Virus record (IMG/VR): IMGVR_UViG_3300042261_000529
Location: 1-41,788 of that record
Length of the DNA stretch: 41,788 nt
DNA from: a virus
Direction: 5' to 3' (one strand)
Below are positions 22,055 through 31,053 of this stretch, piece by piece. The number at the start of each line of letters is the position of its first letter. Within the stretch, counting starts at the first letter, position 1. The translations under genes and the position numbers were made by a program. A model generated the notes under the pieces. The model saw only the letters and a program-made list of their open reading frames with translations. It had not been told where the DNA came from and did not search any database.

Positions 22055-22603
22055 TTATGCGTCTCCAGAAATTTGAACTTGTTGTAAATATACTTTTCCA
22101 GCAGACCCTGTTGTCATAGCAGACAATCTTAGGGATTTTCTAATATTGCCCGTTGATGTAAACGCTGTTATAATTCCAGTGGTATTTGTTCCAATTCCAA
22201 TTTTTGTGGAAAATGCTCCAGCAACTGAAGATGTATTAATTACTGATACAACTGGGCAGTGTGTAAACTGATAATAAGTTTGAGCATCAGTTGTAAGAGT
22301 TACATAATCACCAACTTCAAATGGCGATCCCGTTCCCTCAGGCAAAGTAATAGTAGTTGTCGATCCAGTTTGAATTCCAACTACTCTTTGTGAAGCAAGA
22401 GTTAATCCTAAAGTAGCAGAACTACCAGAAACAATTACATAATCTGAATGAGTTGCTGTTGGTTCGGTTCCAATCGCAACAAAAGTATCAGCGCCTGTTG
22501 CAGTAACTCTTAGAGTATTTGACTGAACAGAAAATGCTGTTGATTTTGCTGCGACAGCGCCAGTTACAAAAGATGTATTTAATCCAACTGGTCTATGTGT
22601 CAT
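22055..22603 (-). CDS. Unknown beta-rich protein in the gp68 position
   Basis: A 182-aa protein made of Thr/Ser/Gly/Val-rich alternating segments (TATGADTFVAIGTEPTATH, TTTITLPEGTGSPFEVGDYV, GKVYLQQVQISGDA at the end), which suggests an all-beta fold such as a decoration or adhesin-like domain. T4 has the small basic core protein gp68 at this place between gp67 and gp21; this protein has no resemblance to it. Its ATG shares a base with the gp67 stop (TAATG) and gp21 follows after four bases, so it belongs to the prohead operon. A virion surface or head role is inference. Confidence 0.65.
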   Translation of the reverse strand: MTHRPVGLNTSFVTGAVAAKSTAFSVQSNTLRVTATGADTFVAIGTEPTATHSDYVIVSGSSATLGLTLASQRVVGIQTGSTTTITLPEGTGSPFEVGDYVTLTTDAQTYYQFTHCPVVSVINTSSVAGAFSTKIGIGTNTTGIITAFTSTGNIRKSLRLSAMTTGSAGKVYLQQVQISGDA

Positions 22604-22821
22604 TATTCTTCATCCTCTTCTTCTGTGTATTCTTCATCATCCAGTTCTTCACCTTCTTCAAATTCAGAGTCTGCCTCTTGTTCACCAAACATATTTTGGG
22701 CAACGAGTGGACGTGCTAAATCAACTCTTTCTGCTGCTTTAGCATAGAGTGCATTTTGAATCGCATCTCTAATATCAGAAGCAGAAGAATCTTGTGCAAT
22801 CAAATCGATAATATCTTCCAT
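22603..22821 (-). CDS. 67: Prohead core protein gp67-like
   Basis: A 72-aa protein: an amphipathic helical N-terminal half (MEDIIDLIAQDSSASDIRDA, then RVDLARPLVAQNMFGE) and a highly acidic tail of Glu and Asp (about 48-72). T4 gp67 (80 aa) has the same architecture, including A/I-rich helices with IDL...IARNF-type spacing before an acidic tail, and lies at the same place after gp20. In T4 it is an essential prohead core component processed by gp21. A perfect TATAAATA lies 32 bases upstream, overlapping the end of gp20. Confidence 0.8.
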   Translation of the reverse strand: MEDIIDLIAQDSSASDIRDAIQNALYAKAAERVDLARPLVAQNMFGEQEADSEFEEGEELDDEEYTEEEDEE

Positions 22822-22852
22822 GAAATAATTTTTTAGATATAGGTCTATACTT

Positions 22853-22860
22853 TATTTATA
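22853..22860 (-). promoter_or_regulatory. Late promoter TATAAATA ahead of gp67
   Basis: A perfect TATAAATA on the minus strand that contains the gp20 stop codon (ATATAAATA) and lies 32 bases before the gp67 ATG. Confidence 0.8.
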
Positions 22861-24571
22861 TCTCTGCTTTTTTAGTATCTTTTGTCAAGTTTTTATCAAA
22901 CTCTGCTGCTTGCGCTTCCAAATCTGGTTCAGTTGGTACTTGTCCCATATCACTAGTTGGGTTTTGTCCCATATCACCCATTCCCATATCACCACCTTCT
23001 TGTGGTAAAGGTTCTCCCGTTATTGGATCAACAGCATTTGGATTTGGGATAATTCCTTTCTCAATTTCATCCTGAATTTGCATATCAATCTCAATGATTT
23101 CTGCATCAGTTTGACGTAGAATTCTCTTGCGAACATATTCTGTTGAGAAATACTTACCAATGTATGGTTCTATGGTCGCTAGTGTGCCAAGTCTATTATT
23201 AACAAGTTCAGTTTCTTTTAATTCTGCAAATTGATTATCATACAAGAAATCGTACTGAATGTGATCGGACATTACATCCCAATCTTCAGGACTTACAATG
23301 TTTTTGAGAATCAATTGCGTTCTCAAAATATCATTAAACAAATTAGCAAAACGCTTTCTAAGTCTGCCAACAAACTTAGCGAACTTAAGCTCATCTCTTA
23401 AAATTTCTGAAGATCTTCCAAGATTAAATCCACCATCAGCAGCAATTCTTGATTCTGGAACTCCGAGTGCTCTATACAGTTTCTTTTGGAAATACTCAAT
23501 GTCGGCAAGTTCACCAAGATTTTGACCGCCAGGGAGAGTGGTAATTTCTGTTCCTCTACCACCTTCTCTTCTTGGAAGCCAAAAATCTTCCATCATACTC
23601 ATAAACTTACGATCATCACGAACTTCACCAGTCGCAGCATCATAAACAAGTTTATTGCGATATCTCATCATCACATCCTTGAGATATTGCTCTGCTTTTA
23701 CCTTGGGAAGATTGCCTACATCAATGTAGAAAATTCTTCTTTCTGGAGCACGTGACAAACGATAGATAACCAGAGAATCCTCAATCATTCTAAGTTGATT
23801 GAGTGACTTAATTGCTTTGTGGAGATATGATAGAACTACGTTCTTATTTCTATCTAAAAGACCAGATGTGCAATAGGCAATAGAATCTTTTGCAATTTTA
23901 ACAGATCCTTTGTTACCACCCATTGATCCACCACCAAAGGTGCCACTTGCATAATTGTTTCCACCTTTGCTGTAGATAAAGAATTCTTCGATTTCTGGGG
24001 TATTAATATCTTCTTGTTTGTTATTATTTAATATTGCTGGACCGTTACGATTATCTTTTTTCTTTTCTTGTCTAATATACTTGATCTTTAAAGGATCGAC
24101 ATATCTTAGTTCTTGGATTCCTGATTTTGGATCTTTAACATCAATAACTTTTAGATAATAAAGTCTACCATCAACGTACCAATTTCTAAAAATCTCATGG
24201 CACTTTTTATCAAAGTCAAGCATTTCTTTAATATGCTTAAACTCTTCTCTAATTTTTTCTTTTAACTTATCACTTGCATTCAAGTTTGATAACTCAATCT
24301 CAACTGGGGAATCATAAAGATCGCTAACAAGTGCTTCATTTACAACGTCTTCGATGGCATTATCACATTCTGGATGCAATGCCATTTCACGGTAACGACG
24401 AATTAAATCATATTCTGTACGATAAACCCCCTCCAGGTCTACATACTGACCATAAAATCCACTCTGAATATAATAATCAACCCCGTCCGCATTATTTTCT
24501 GGGACGGGGGATATTATACTCTTGGATTTGTTTTGATTATTATCAATTGAAAAACCAAAGAGTTTTGCCAT
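22856..24571 (-). CDS. 20: Portal vertex protein gp20
   Basis: A 571-aa portal protein; twelve copies form the DNA entry ring at one capsid vertex, start head assembly and dock the terminase. Recognisable stretches are YIQSGFYGQYVDLEGVYRTE near the N-terminus, the LIRRYREMALHPECDNAIED region (the one used for cyanophage diversity studies), YRLSRAPERRIFYIDVGNLP and LPGGQNLGELADIEYFQKKL. The C-terminus is Gly/Met/Pro-rich (EGGDMGMGDMGQNPTS). Size is near T4 gp20 (524). An ACTAAATA motif lies 33 bases ahead of it. Confidence 0.97.
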   Translation of the reverse strand: MAKLFGFSIDNNQNKSKSIISPVPENNADGVDYYIQSGFYGQYVDLEGVYRTEYDLIRRYREMALHPECDNAIEDVVNEALVSDLYDSPVEIELSNLNASDKLKEKIREEFKHIKEMLDFDKKCHEIFRNWYVDGRLYYLKVIDVKDPKSGIQELRYVDPLKIKYIRQEKKKDNRNGPAILNNNKQEDINTPEIEEFFIYSKGGNNYASGTFGGGSMGGNKGSVKIAKDSIAYCTSGLLDRNKNVVLSYLHKAIKSLNQLRMIEDSLVIYRLSRAPERRIFYIDVGNLPKVKAEQYLKDVMMRYRNKLVYDAATGEVRDDRKFMSMMEDFWLPRREGGRGTEITTLPGGQNLGELADIEYFQKKLYRALGVPESRIAADGGFNLGRSSEILRDELKFAKFVGRLRKRFANLFNDILRTQLILKNIVSPEDWDVMSDHIQYDFLYDNQFAELKETELVNNRLGTLATIEPYIGKYFSTEYVRKRILRQTDAEIIEIDMQIQDEIEKGIIPNPNAVDPITGEPLPQEGGDMGMGDMGQNPTSDMGQVPTEPDLEAQAAEFDKNLTKDTKKAEI

Positions 24572-24603
24572 GTTATAAGTTTTTATTGACTATCCTATCA
24601 TAA

Positions 24604-24611
24604 TATTTAGT
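24604..24611 (-). promoter_or_regulatory. Probable late promoter ACTAAATA ahead of gp20
   Basis: ACTAAATA on the minus strand overlaps the gp19 stop codon and is 33 bases from the gp20 start, the same spacing as the perfect motifs ahead of gp22 and gp67. Six of eight consensus bases match. Confidence 0.5.
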
Positions 24612-25197
24612 TGATATCAATACCACCAGCATTAGGACTATTGCCTCTAATTGCTTCCCACCAAAGAACCTGAAACTCTACTTGGAATTCTTCAATATTT
24701 TCAGTATCATATGACATATCAATTGCACTAATATTCGTTGGAAAGAGATCATACATATGGTATGCTCTCAGAGTAGATCCATCACGATCTAACTGATAGA
24801 TAAAGGCATCTGCTTGATAAAGAGATGGATCTGTAACACCAGTGTTATCTGAAACACGATTAATCGTGTTCATCCAGTTCTCAAAAGCAGATCTGATAGA
24901 GAAATCAGTATCGTTGATAATTGTAACTGACCAACTCTCGAAACTTCTATCACCAGCAACGTTTAAAGTTCTTCCTCTAAATGAAACAGGAAGAGCTGCG
25001 ATTGTTGATGCGGGAAGTGCAGCAGCTTTACATAAAAATCTTGATTTATCAAGAACAACTGTATCTGCTGGTGCAATATCAGGGAAAGCGAGAACAACTT
25101 CGAAGAGGTTACTTCTAGCTCCACCACCTGTGAGCTTACTCTTGAAGTCTGTGATTTTCCTTAATGGAGGTGGATTTAATTGGTTTCTAGTTGCCAT
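24607..25197 (-). CDS. 19: Tail tube protein gp19
   Basis: A 196-aa major tail tube protein, which stacks as hexameric rings inside the sheath. Typical segments: PLRKITDFKSKLTGGGARSN, DKSRFLCKAAALPASTIAAL, VSFRGRTLNVAGDRSFESW and the closing DTENIEEFQVEFQVLWWE. T4 gp19 is 163 aa. A strong ribosome site AAGAGG precedes the ATG in the 22-base gap after gp18. It is presumably co-transcribed with gp18, as no promoter is seen between them. Confidence 0.93.
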   Translation of the reverse strand: MATRNQLNPPPLRKITDFKSKLTGGGARSNLFEVVLAFPDIAPADTVVLDKSRFLCKAAALPASTIAALPVSFRGRTLNVAGDRSFESWSVTIINDTDFSIRSAFENWMNTINRVSDNTGVTDPSLYQADAFIYQLDRDGSTLRAYHMYDLFPTNISAIDMSYDTENIEEFQVEFQVLWWEAIRGNSPNAGGIDIN

Positions 25198-25219
25198 TGT
25201 TTTTTAACCTCTTAAGTAA

Positions 25220-27403
25220 TTAAACGTTTCCAACTACTTCTTCAAACGCAACACCAGTTCTGGTGGCAACAAATGTAAGACCAATGAAGTTGATTGATCT
25301 TGTAGGTTTAATGTAAATATCAGCCACGAATTCATTATTATCTATGATAGCAGCGGTGTTGTTTGTTTCATCACAAACGACAACGTAGTCAAAAATTCCT
25401 CTCTTTGCCTGAATGTCACGGAGGAATGGCTCAATAATATTTACAAAGTTTGTTCTTGTAATCTCATCGTTAAATTCGAAAAGTTGATCTTTAGCAGCTT
25501 GAGAAATTGCATTCTCAAGATAAACAAACAATCTGCGAACATTAATGCGGTCAAATGCTGAAGATCTTGCAAGTCCAGTTTTGTCACCAAAGAGTACAAT
25601 ACCAGATCCAGGTAAGAATACAACTGGATTGATTCTATTTGTATAAAGTCTATCTCTTTGTGATTTTGATGGATTATATGCCAGTTTGACTGCGTTTAGA
25701 ATTGCACCTCTAGAAGTTCCAGCAGGTGAGAACCATGGGAAATTAGTGATGTCATTTCTTGCACAAGTTCCAGCAATATCACCATTTAGTGGAATGTATC
25801 TAAACGTGTTATTAAATCTATCAAACATATACTTGTAACCAGAATCAAATACCGCATAAGACGAAGAAGTTACAGGTGAATAGAAACTGATTACGTTATT
25901 TGTAATGTCCTCATCAGAGTTAACTGTTGTTGCAGTTTGTGATGATGTATCTGTAATTGCTGCGCCTCTATATGGTGAAATGAACGCTAGAGCATCCTTT
26001 CTAATTTCAGCAACCGCAATAATCTTATTCGCTAACGCTTGTGCATTTTCCTTGTCATAGGATGCAGATCCCATCAGCAAAAAGTCAATATCATAATTTT
26101 CAGTATTCTCAAATAATCCATACCCAGTTGTTAGATTGGTCAATCCAGCAGATAAAGCACCAGTGGTTGTTAATCCACTTTGACCATTATAATTTAATCC
26201 ACCAAGTAAAACTAAAGTGCTGTTTCCGTGAGCACCAAACTTAATTCCACTCGCATTTTGATCCCAAGAAACATCATTTTCTAATGCGAAGGTATTTCCA
26301 ACACTTACTGGTTCGAAAGAAGTTGTGGTAATACCACCAATTGCTTGATGTGGTTGAGAACCAGCAAATAAGTACTCAGAATTAACTTCTAAGTATTTTC
26401 TCCAGTATGAAGGACTGCCACTTGAGAACTCAGCATCTTTTGCTTTTGATATCGAAAGATGCTTCTCAAGAATAGTTCCTGCATTACCAGTAATTTCTCC
26501 ATTATCGTCGATAACAACAATGTGAAGTTCATCAAATCTACCACCTCTTGATGCTGAAAATTCGGAGGTTTGTGGGCGATCTGCAATTCCATTCCAAGAA
26601 ATGGAGGTTCCATTGGAAAGTGGGATAGTTTGAGAACCAAACCAATCTGTAACTGTTGGTGGAGTAGTTGATGCAACTCCAACTCCAGCAGATGTATTTA
26701 CTGTTACTTGTGTTCCTGAAGTAAATCTATAAACTCCAGATTCTTGATAATCTATTGCGGTTTCAGTTCCAGCAGCACTGACGTGTGATACCAGTTTTAC
26801 CCAATAAGTGTCAGAGGCGATCGCAGTAACTACACCTTTTAGATAACCGTCCAATACTGATGTTGTTCCTGCTCCAGGAAGAACTCTACCAACCACAGTT
26901 TGAGTAATTCCATAACCAACCTGAACAGATGCTGTGGTTACTCCCGTAAGAATCTGATCGGCAAGACCATCAATTACAGCAACTTTAAGATTATTTGCCC
27001 AAGAACCAGGGTTCTTAGCAGCAAGGAAAAAATTGCTGTTTGTATTCTCATCATATCCTAACTGGACATAATGCTCATTACTTTTAATTTTAACGTTTGC
27101 ACCTGCGCCAACAAAAGCATTTTTTAAGTCTGTATCATCAGATCTTACTACGCTAAGTTGACCACCATATGCAAGATATGAGGATGCAACCATCCAATGC
27201 TCATAATGCTTATCAGTTGAATAGGGCTTTCCAAAAGTATCAAGTAATGATTGTTCTGTTGTAACAATAGTTGGTAACTCAACAGGACCCTTTGCAAAAG
27301 GTGCGACAATTGCAGCAGTCTTATCAGTTACTGAGTCTACTCTACCTGCAGTTAAGTCAACTTCTCTAACAACGATTCCAGGAGATGCTAAATTGAGTGG
27401 CAT
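25220..27403 (-). CDS. 18: Tail sheath protein gp18
   Basis: A 727-aa contractile sheath protein. The N-terminus SPGIVVREVDLTAGRVDSVTDKTA and the C-terminal NIIEPFLRDIQAKRGIFDYVVVCDE plus NFIGLTFVATRTGVAFEE are conserved in T4-like sheaths and mediate inter-subunit strand exchange. Domains between (about 130-320) are beta-rich and variable, as expected for the outer protease-resistant regions. T4 gp18 is 659 aa. Ribosome site GGAG lies eight bases ahead, and AATAAATA is 35 bases upstream. Confidence 0.97.
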   Translation of the reverse strand: MPLNLASPGIVVREVDLTAGRVDSVTDKTAAIVAPFAKGPVELPTIVTTEQSLLDTFGKPYSTDKHYEHWMVASSYLAYGGQLSVVRSDDTDLKNAFVGAGANVKIKSNEHYVQLGYDENTNSNFFLAAKNPGSWANNLKVAVIDGLADQILTGVTTASVQVGYGITQTVVGRVLPGAGTTSVLDGYLKGVVTAIASDTYWVKLVSHVSAAGTETAIDYQESGVYRFTSGTQVTVNTSAGVGVASTTPPTVTDWFGSQTIPLSNGTSISWNGIADRPQTSEFSASRGGRFDELHIVVIDDNGEITGNAGTILEKHLSISKAKDAEFSSGSPSYWRKYLEVNSEYLFAGSQPHQAIGGITTTSFEPVSVGNTFALENDVSWDQNASGIKFGAHGNSTLVLLGGLNYNGQSGLTTTGALSAGLTNLTTGYGLFENTENYDIDFLLMGSASYDKENAQALANKIIAVAEIRKDALAFISPYRGAAITDTSSQTATTVNSDEDITNNVISFYSPVTSSSYAVFDSGYKYMFDRFNNTFRYIPLNGDIAGTCARNDITNFPWFSPAGTSRGAILNAVKLAYNPSKSQRDRLYTNRINPVVFLPGSGIVLFGDKTGLARSSAFDRINVRRLFVYLENAISQAAKDQLFEFNDEITRTNFVNIIEPFLRDIQAKRGIFDYVVVCDETNNTAAIIDNNEFVADIYIKPTRSINFIGLTFVATRTGVAFEEVVGNV

Positions 27404-27437
27404 CTTGACTTCTCCGAATCCAAATTTAATCTGAAAT

Positions 27438-27445
27438 TATTTATT
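27438..27445 (-). promoter_or_regulatory. Late-promoter-like AATAAATA ahead of gp18
   Basis: AATAAATA on the minus strand in the 81-base gap before gp18, 35 bases from its ATG, matching seven of eight bases of the T4 late motif. The other part of the gap holds an imperfect GGTGAGCG/CGCACC hairpin at the end of the zinc-ribbon gene. Confidence 0.6.
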
Positions 27446-27484
27446 AAAAAGGTTACTTTCATTGGGGAAACGGTGCGTGAACGC

Positions 27485-27721
27485 TCACCAATCTGGATAT
27501 TCCCACTGAATAGACTTTTTTTGATCTTTTCTACTTCTTTGTATTCTTTTTATTGTACAATCTTTACATTCATATGAGTATGCAGAAGGAAATACTCCTC
27601 TATTCTTACGAGTTAAATAAAAATCACTAGTTAAATTTTTTACCTTCTTACAAATTCTACATTTTCTGTCTGAAAATAATATGTGCTCTAATTCTATTTG
27701 ATCATCAAAGTCATATTCCAT
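27485..27721 (-). CDS. Small zinc-ribbon protein between gp17 and gp18
   Basis: A 78-aa protein starting at the ATG at 27721, which shares a base with the gp17 stop (TAATG). It has two Cys pairs, CRIC at about residues 22-25 and CKDC at 51-54, with FYLTRKNRG between and a basic tail (IKRIQRSRKDQKK). This spacing looks like the zinc-binding part of HNH-type endonucleases or recombination VII-like proteins, but the HNH catalytic residues themselves are not visible. It could be a remnant or a stand-alone zinc protein. No function can be assigned. It is the only gene between terminase and sheath. Confidence 0.7.
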   Translation of the reverse strand: MEYDFDDQIELEHILFSDRKCRICKKVKNLTSDFYLTRKNRGVFPSAYSYECKDCTIKRIQRSRKDQKKSIQWEYPDW

Positions 27722-29409
27722 TATCTGTAATCCCACATATAGGAGCGATCACCATATTCGTCTACATTCCAAACTTCTAGTTGATTATCATTTTTTCCAG
27801 CTCTCATCCATCTGTCACCTGTTGTTTTTTCTACAAATACTTCATCATCTAATCCATCAACAATAAATCCAAAGGGTGCCATATCTTGCTCAATTTGATT
27901 TTTTTGTTCCTCATAAATTCTTTTACGAACATCGTTGTCCGTCATCTCTTTAAAGTATTGCTGAGCAACTAACCAAGAGAAGATGACAAGACACATAGCA
28001 AGGTCATCATTGCAACCCTCTTCTGCCATAAAAGTGTTGTGACGTTGAGTAAACGTTGTTAATTCACTAATGATATCATAGTCATTAATAATTAGTTTGT
28101 CATCTTCGATAAGAGTTCTTAAATTGGAACATCCTAATTTTTTGACTGCAGAAGTCATTCGAACTCCGAGTTGAGACTTCTTACCACTAAATCCAGATCC
28201 AACGATTTGACCTGCTCTTCCTTTCATTGCACACATAAGAACATTATCATACTCAAGATCGAAATGCAGAATATTTGCCACTTGATCTCCAATATCATTA
28301 ACCTCGACTAAAACCCAAGAATCATTGTATGCCTTTGCTATTTGATTAATGATTGATGGAAAAAGCATCGGTTTAATTTCATTATTTTTATATTTTGCTA
28401 CTGCCCTGTATGGGAAGTTTGTAATATCAAAAACAATAAATGCTGAATAGTCGCTCCCAACACCGCGTGCAACGTCAACGGTTATTAGATAATTATGCTC
28501 TTCTATTGGATTTTGGTAAATATCTAATCCTTTATTTCTCTTTAATGGATCATCATAAACCAGAGTTCTCAGTTTAGATGGATTGATGAGAGTATCAACC
28601 GATCCTAAGAACTCACACTCAAACTCAACCTTAAACTGTTGTTCAGATGTGTTAGCAATCGTCTGTGCTTTCCATTTCTCATCTCTTCCTGGTACTTCCG
28701 ACCAGTGAACATCTGTTGGGATATATTCATTCTTACCTCTCTCAGCATCGTGCCACATACGGTAGAAATGATTCATACCGCGAGGAGTAGATACGATAAT
28801 TACTTTTGTGCTTTGACCTGAAGATATAGTAGGATAAACAGAGGCAAAGAAGTCATCAGCAATGTGATTTGGGATAAACGCGAACTCGTCCAAAAAGATG
28901 ATATTATACGATCCACCTCGAACAGCAGATGAAGATGTAGAGTTTGCTGAAATCTTGGATCCATTTTCTAACTCTAGAGAACCTTTATTCCAAGACAAGA
29001 TACCTTGTTGCATCCAACGTGGCAAGTTTTCATAAGCAAGTTGTAATCTTTGGAGAAGATCCCTCGCAGTAGATGCTTTGTTCGCCAATATAGCTATATT
29101 AACGTTATCATTAAAGATAGCATAATGTAACAAATATGAAACACAAGTCGTAGATTTACCCGTCTGGCGAGGCATTTTACAGATATTAAATCTATGTTCG
29201 TGGAAATTCTTAATTAATTTTTCTTGGAACGGATACATCTTAAATGGTTGTAGTCCGTGATCCAGTGTTACAATTTTAATATAGTTTCTAGCAAAGTAGA
29301 CAGGATCTTCCTTACATCTGACAAACTCAAGAATTTGATCTTGTGTAAATTGTATAGGCGTGTTTGCCCTCTTAAGGTTAGGGTTGCCTAAGTAAACATC
29401 TTCACTCAT
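27721..29409 (-). CDS. 17: Terminase large subunit gp17
   Basis: A 562-aa packaging motor and headful nuclease. The ATPase domain has Walker A RQTGKST (81-87) and Walker B IIFLDEFAF (170-178); the RNase H-like nuclease begins at TVDVARGVGSDYSAF (about 310-324), with further acidic residues in VEVNDIG and GCNDDLAMCL. The motor domain drives DNA into the gp20 portal and the nuclease cuts concatemers. T4 gp17 is 610 aa. AAGGAG seven bases before the ATG gives a good ribosome site. No intron or inserted nuclease is seen inside it. Confidence 0.97.
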   Translation of the reverse strand: MSEDVYLGNPNLKRANTPIQFTQDQILEFVRCKEDPVYFARNYIKIVTLDHGLQPFKMYPFQEKLIKNFHEHRFNICKMPRQTGKSTTCVSYLLHYAIFNDNVNIAILANKASTARDLLQRLQLAYENLPRWMQQGILSWNKGSLELENGSKISANSTSSSAVRGGSYNIIFLDEFAFIPNHIADDFFASVYPTISSGQSTKVIIVSTPRGMNHFYRMWHDAERGKNEYIPTDVHWSEVPGRDEKWKAQTIANTSEQQFKVEFECEFLGSVDTLINPSKLRTLVYDDPLKRNKGLDIYQNPIEEHNYLITVDVARGVGSDYSAFIVFDITNFPYRAVAKYKNNEIKPMLFPSIINQIAKAYNDSWVLVEVNDIGDQVANILHFDLEYDNVLMCAMKGRAGQIVGSGFSGKKSQLGVRMTSAVKKLGCSNLRTLIEDDKLIINDYDIISELTTFTQRHNTFMAEEGCNDDLAMCLVIFSWLVAQQYFKEMTDNDVRKRIYEEQKNQIEQDMAPFGFIVDGLDDEVFVEKTTGDRWMRAGKNDNQLEVWNVDEYGDRSYMWDYR

Positions 29410-29421
29410 ATCAATGCTCCT

Positions 29422-30726
29422 TTATGTTAAATCATAAAAACCTAAAGAACCTATGCAAAGAGCACTACCAGACACTGACCTTGCTGCTAGAGTATAAGTA
29501 TCACTGACTTTTGATTGAGTTCTTCCGAGTTGCAAATCAAAATTATATTCTTGATCTACACCTAGAGGAACATTTGCTTTGTTTGCGGAAGAAACATAAT
29601 CATTACGAACAATTTCTCCACCAGTCATTGATGTTGATGCAGTATCCATTTGAACATTTGGAGATCCATCCAATACCCAAGATGGTGTGGTAAGAGTTGC
29701 ATTTTTAATTAATGCAACTTCTATTGTTGCAGATTGACTTGATTCTGGAATAAAAGAAATTTGAGTTGGAAGAATTATTGCATCTTCTCTTCCTGGTGCA
29801 AGACGAATGCTTACAATTGGAGCAAACAAAGTTGATCCAACAGAAACTTGTGCGATTCTTCTTGCAATACCCTCTGCTTGTTTTTTCTCATATCCACCAT
29901 TGGACTGAATAGATACACAAATCTGTTTCATCGTTGACGAAGATGTTGTGATTCCTGTGTTTAGAATCTCATAACGAACTGGAAGATTTACAGTTGTCAT
30001 ATAAACACTATCAAGAGTGTTTGCGTGATTAAAAATATGTGCAGTATGAAACTTTCCGTTATCATTGATAAATCCAACTCTTACTGCACCAACACCTAAC
30101 CACTCATATTCACTCACAAAAATTTGTGCTTTGGATATATCTAAACGAATTCCACTTGGATTGGAATCATTTGGACCAGATCCATCTAAAGTATCACGAT
30201 TCCATTCTGATTGTGGAACAGTTACCGTAGTTCCAACTCCAGATATTGCAGTTCTTTTTATGATGTTTAGTTGAGAACCATTGAGTTCTAACATCACTCC
30301 ATTTTCTGATGATGCATATCCTGCTCTCTGAACCAGATTTTCCTTTGCAGGATTAAACACAAATGTTTGAAGAACTTGTAATGACTTGCCTGGTTGATAT
30401 GAGAATACCCTTTTACTTTCACGAATCAAAGAACATCCTGCAGTCGTTCCGATTCCTAATGTTGCAGTGCTTTGAGCGGTTATGAATCCTACTGTAGAAC
30501 CTGCACCAACAACTACATCATCAAAATCTCCGTCTTGTGAATATCTATGAGTAGAATCAAAAATTGTAAATGGATTAGATACTTTTACTCTACCAAATAG
30601 ATCACCATTAAATCCCTGTCCTACTGGATCAAATATTTCACCATAACGATCTGCCTGCATATACACTTCAAAGAGTGTACGCTCTTGATTCAAATAATCC
30701 TGCGTGTTCTTATTCCACTGAGCCAT
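29422..30726 (-). CDS. Virion structural protein between terminase subunits (434 aa)
   Basis: A 434-aa protein beginning MAQWNKNTQDYLNQERTLFE. It is rich in Ser, Thr, Gly and Val with many short beta-type segments (GAGSTVGFITAQSTATLGIG, AGSGVGTTVTVPQSEW-like parts), typical of fibre, whisker or head-surface proteins in cyanophages. I recall homologues in cyanomyoviruses annotated only as structural proteins. In T4 nothing corresponds to it between gp16 and gp17. It starts three bases after the 107-aa gene and gp17 begins 12 bases downstream, so it belongs to this late operon. Function not assigned. Confidence 0.7.
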   Translation of the reverse strand: MAQWNKNTQDYLNQERTLFEVYMQADRYGEIFDPVGQGFNGDLFGRVKVSNPFTIFDSTHRYSQDGDFDDVVVGAGSTVGFITAQSTATLGIGTTAGCSLIRESKRVFSYQPGKSLQVLQTFVFNPAKENLVQRAGYASSENGVMLELNGSQLNIIKRTAISGVGTTVTVPQSEWNRDTLDGSGPNDSNPSGIRLDISKAQIFVSEYEWLGVGAVRVGFINDNGKFHTAHIFNHANTLDSVYMTTVNLPVRYEILNTGITTSSSTMKQICVSIQSNGGYEKKQAEGIARRIAQVSVGSTLFAPIVSIRLAPGREDAIILPTQISFIPESSQSATIEVALIKNATLTTPSWVLDGSPNVQMDTASTSMTGGEIVRNDYVSSANKANVPLGVDQEYNFDLQLGRTQSKVSDTYTLAARSVSGSALCIGSLGFYDLT

Positions 30727-30729
30727 AAA

Positions 30730-31053
30730 TTAAACCCAATCTAACTTTGATGGATGATATCTCTTAGAGTCTTTTACTTTGTATAGATTGTTAGAAGAAT
30801 CTACAGAATAAATTGTCTGAACAATACAACCAGGATATTCATCTTGAAGATGTTCCGCTAGTTGTTGATTTGTTGGAATTCCTGATTTTGTGTTGAGGGA
30901 TAATCTATGAATGCTTCCTTGATATAAAATATCTGCCGCAAAATTTTCACCCACATCCTCTTGTTCTTGAGCAGCAGCATTCATATAGAGATTTCCATTA
31001 AAATCTCCTGCAATATTAACGCTTTCTGATAGAAATTGTTTAAAACTTTTCAT
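30730..31053 (-). CDS. 107-aa protein with capsid-targeting-like N-terminus
   Basis: Begins MKSFKQFLSESVNIAGDF. The first ten residues match the pattern of T4 internal head proteins (MKTYQEFIAEA), and LSE|S between residues 8 and 11 fits the gp21 cleavage rule (L/I-x-E before A, G or S). The rest (NAAAQEQEDVGENFAADILY, then QGSIHRLSLNTKSG, LAEHLQDEYPGCIVQTIY) predicts a small mixed fold. The prediction is that the protein is packaged into the prohead and cleaved. Its ATG overlaps the preceding gene's stop by four bases. The function of the mature part is unknown. Confidence 0.7.
   Translation of the reverse strand: MKSFKQFLSESVNIAGDFNGNLYMNAAAQEQEDVGENFAADILYQGSIHRLSLNTKSGIPTNQQLAEHLQDEYPGCIVQTIYSVDSSNNLYKVKDSKRYHPSKLDWV

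Noticed and set aside
27468-27489. Imperfect hairpin GGTGAGCG...CGCACC at the end of the zinc-ribbon gene as a terminator
   Set aside because: The stem has a bulge, and only GTTTCCCC follows, without a proper T run. Kept out of the terminator list.
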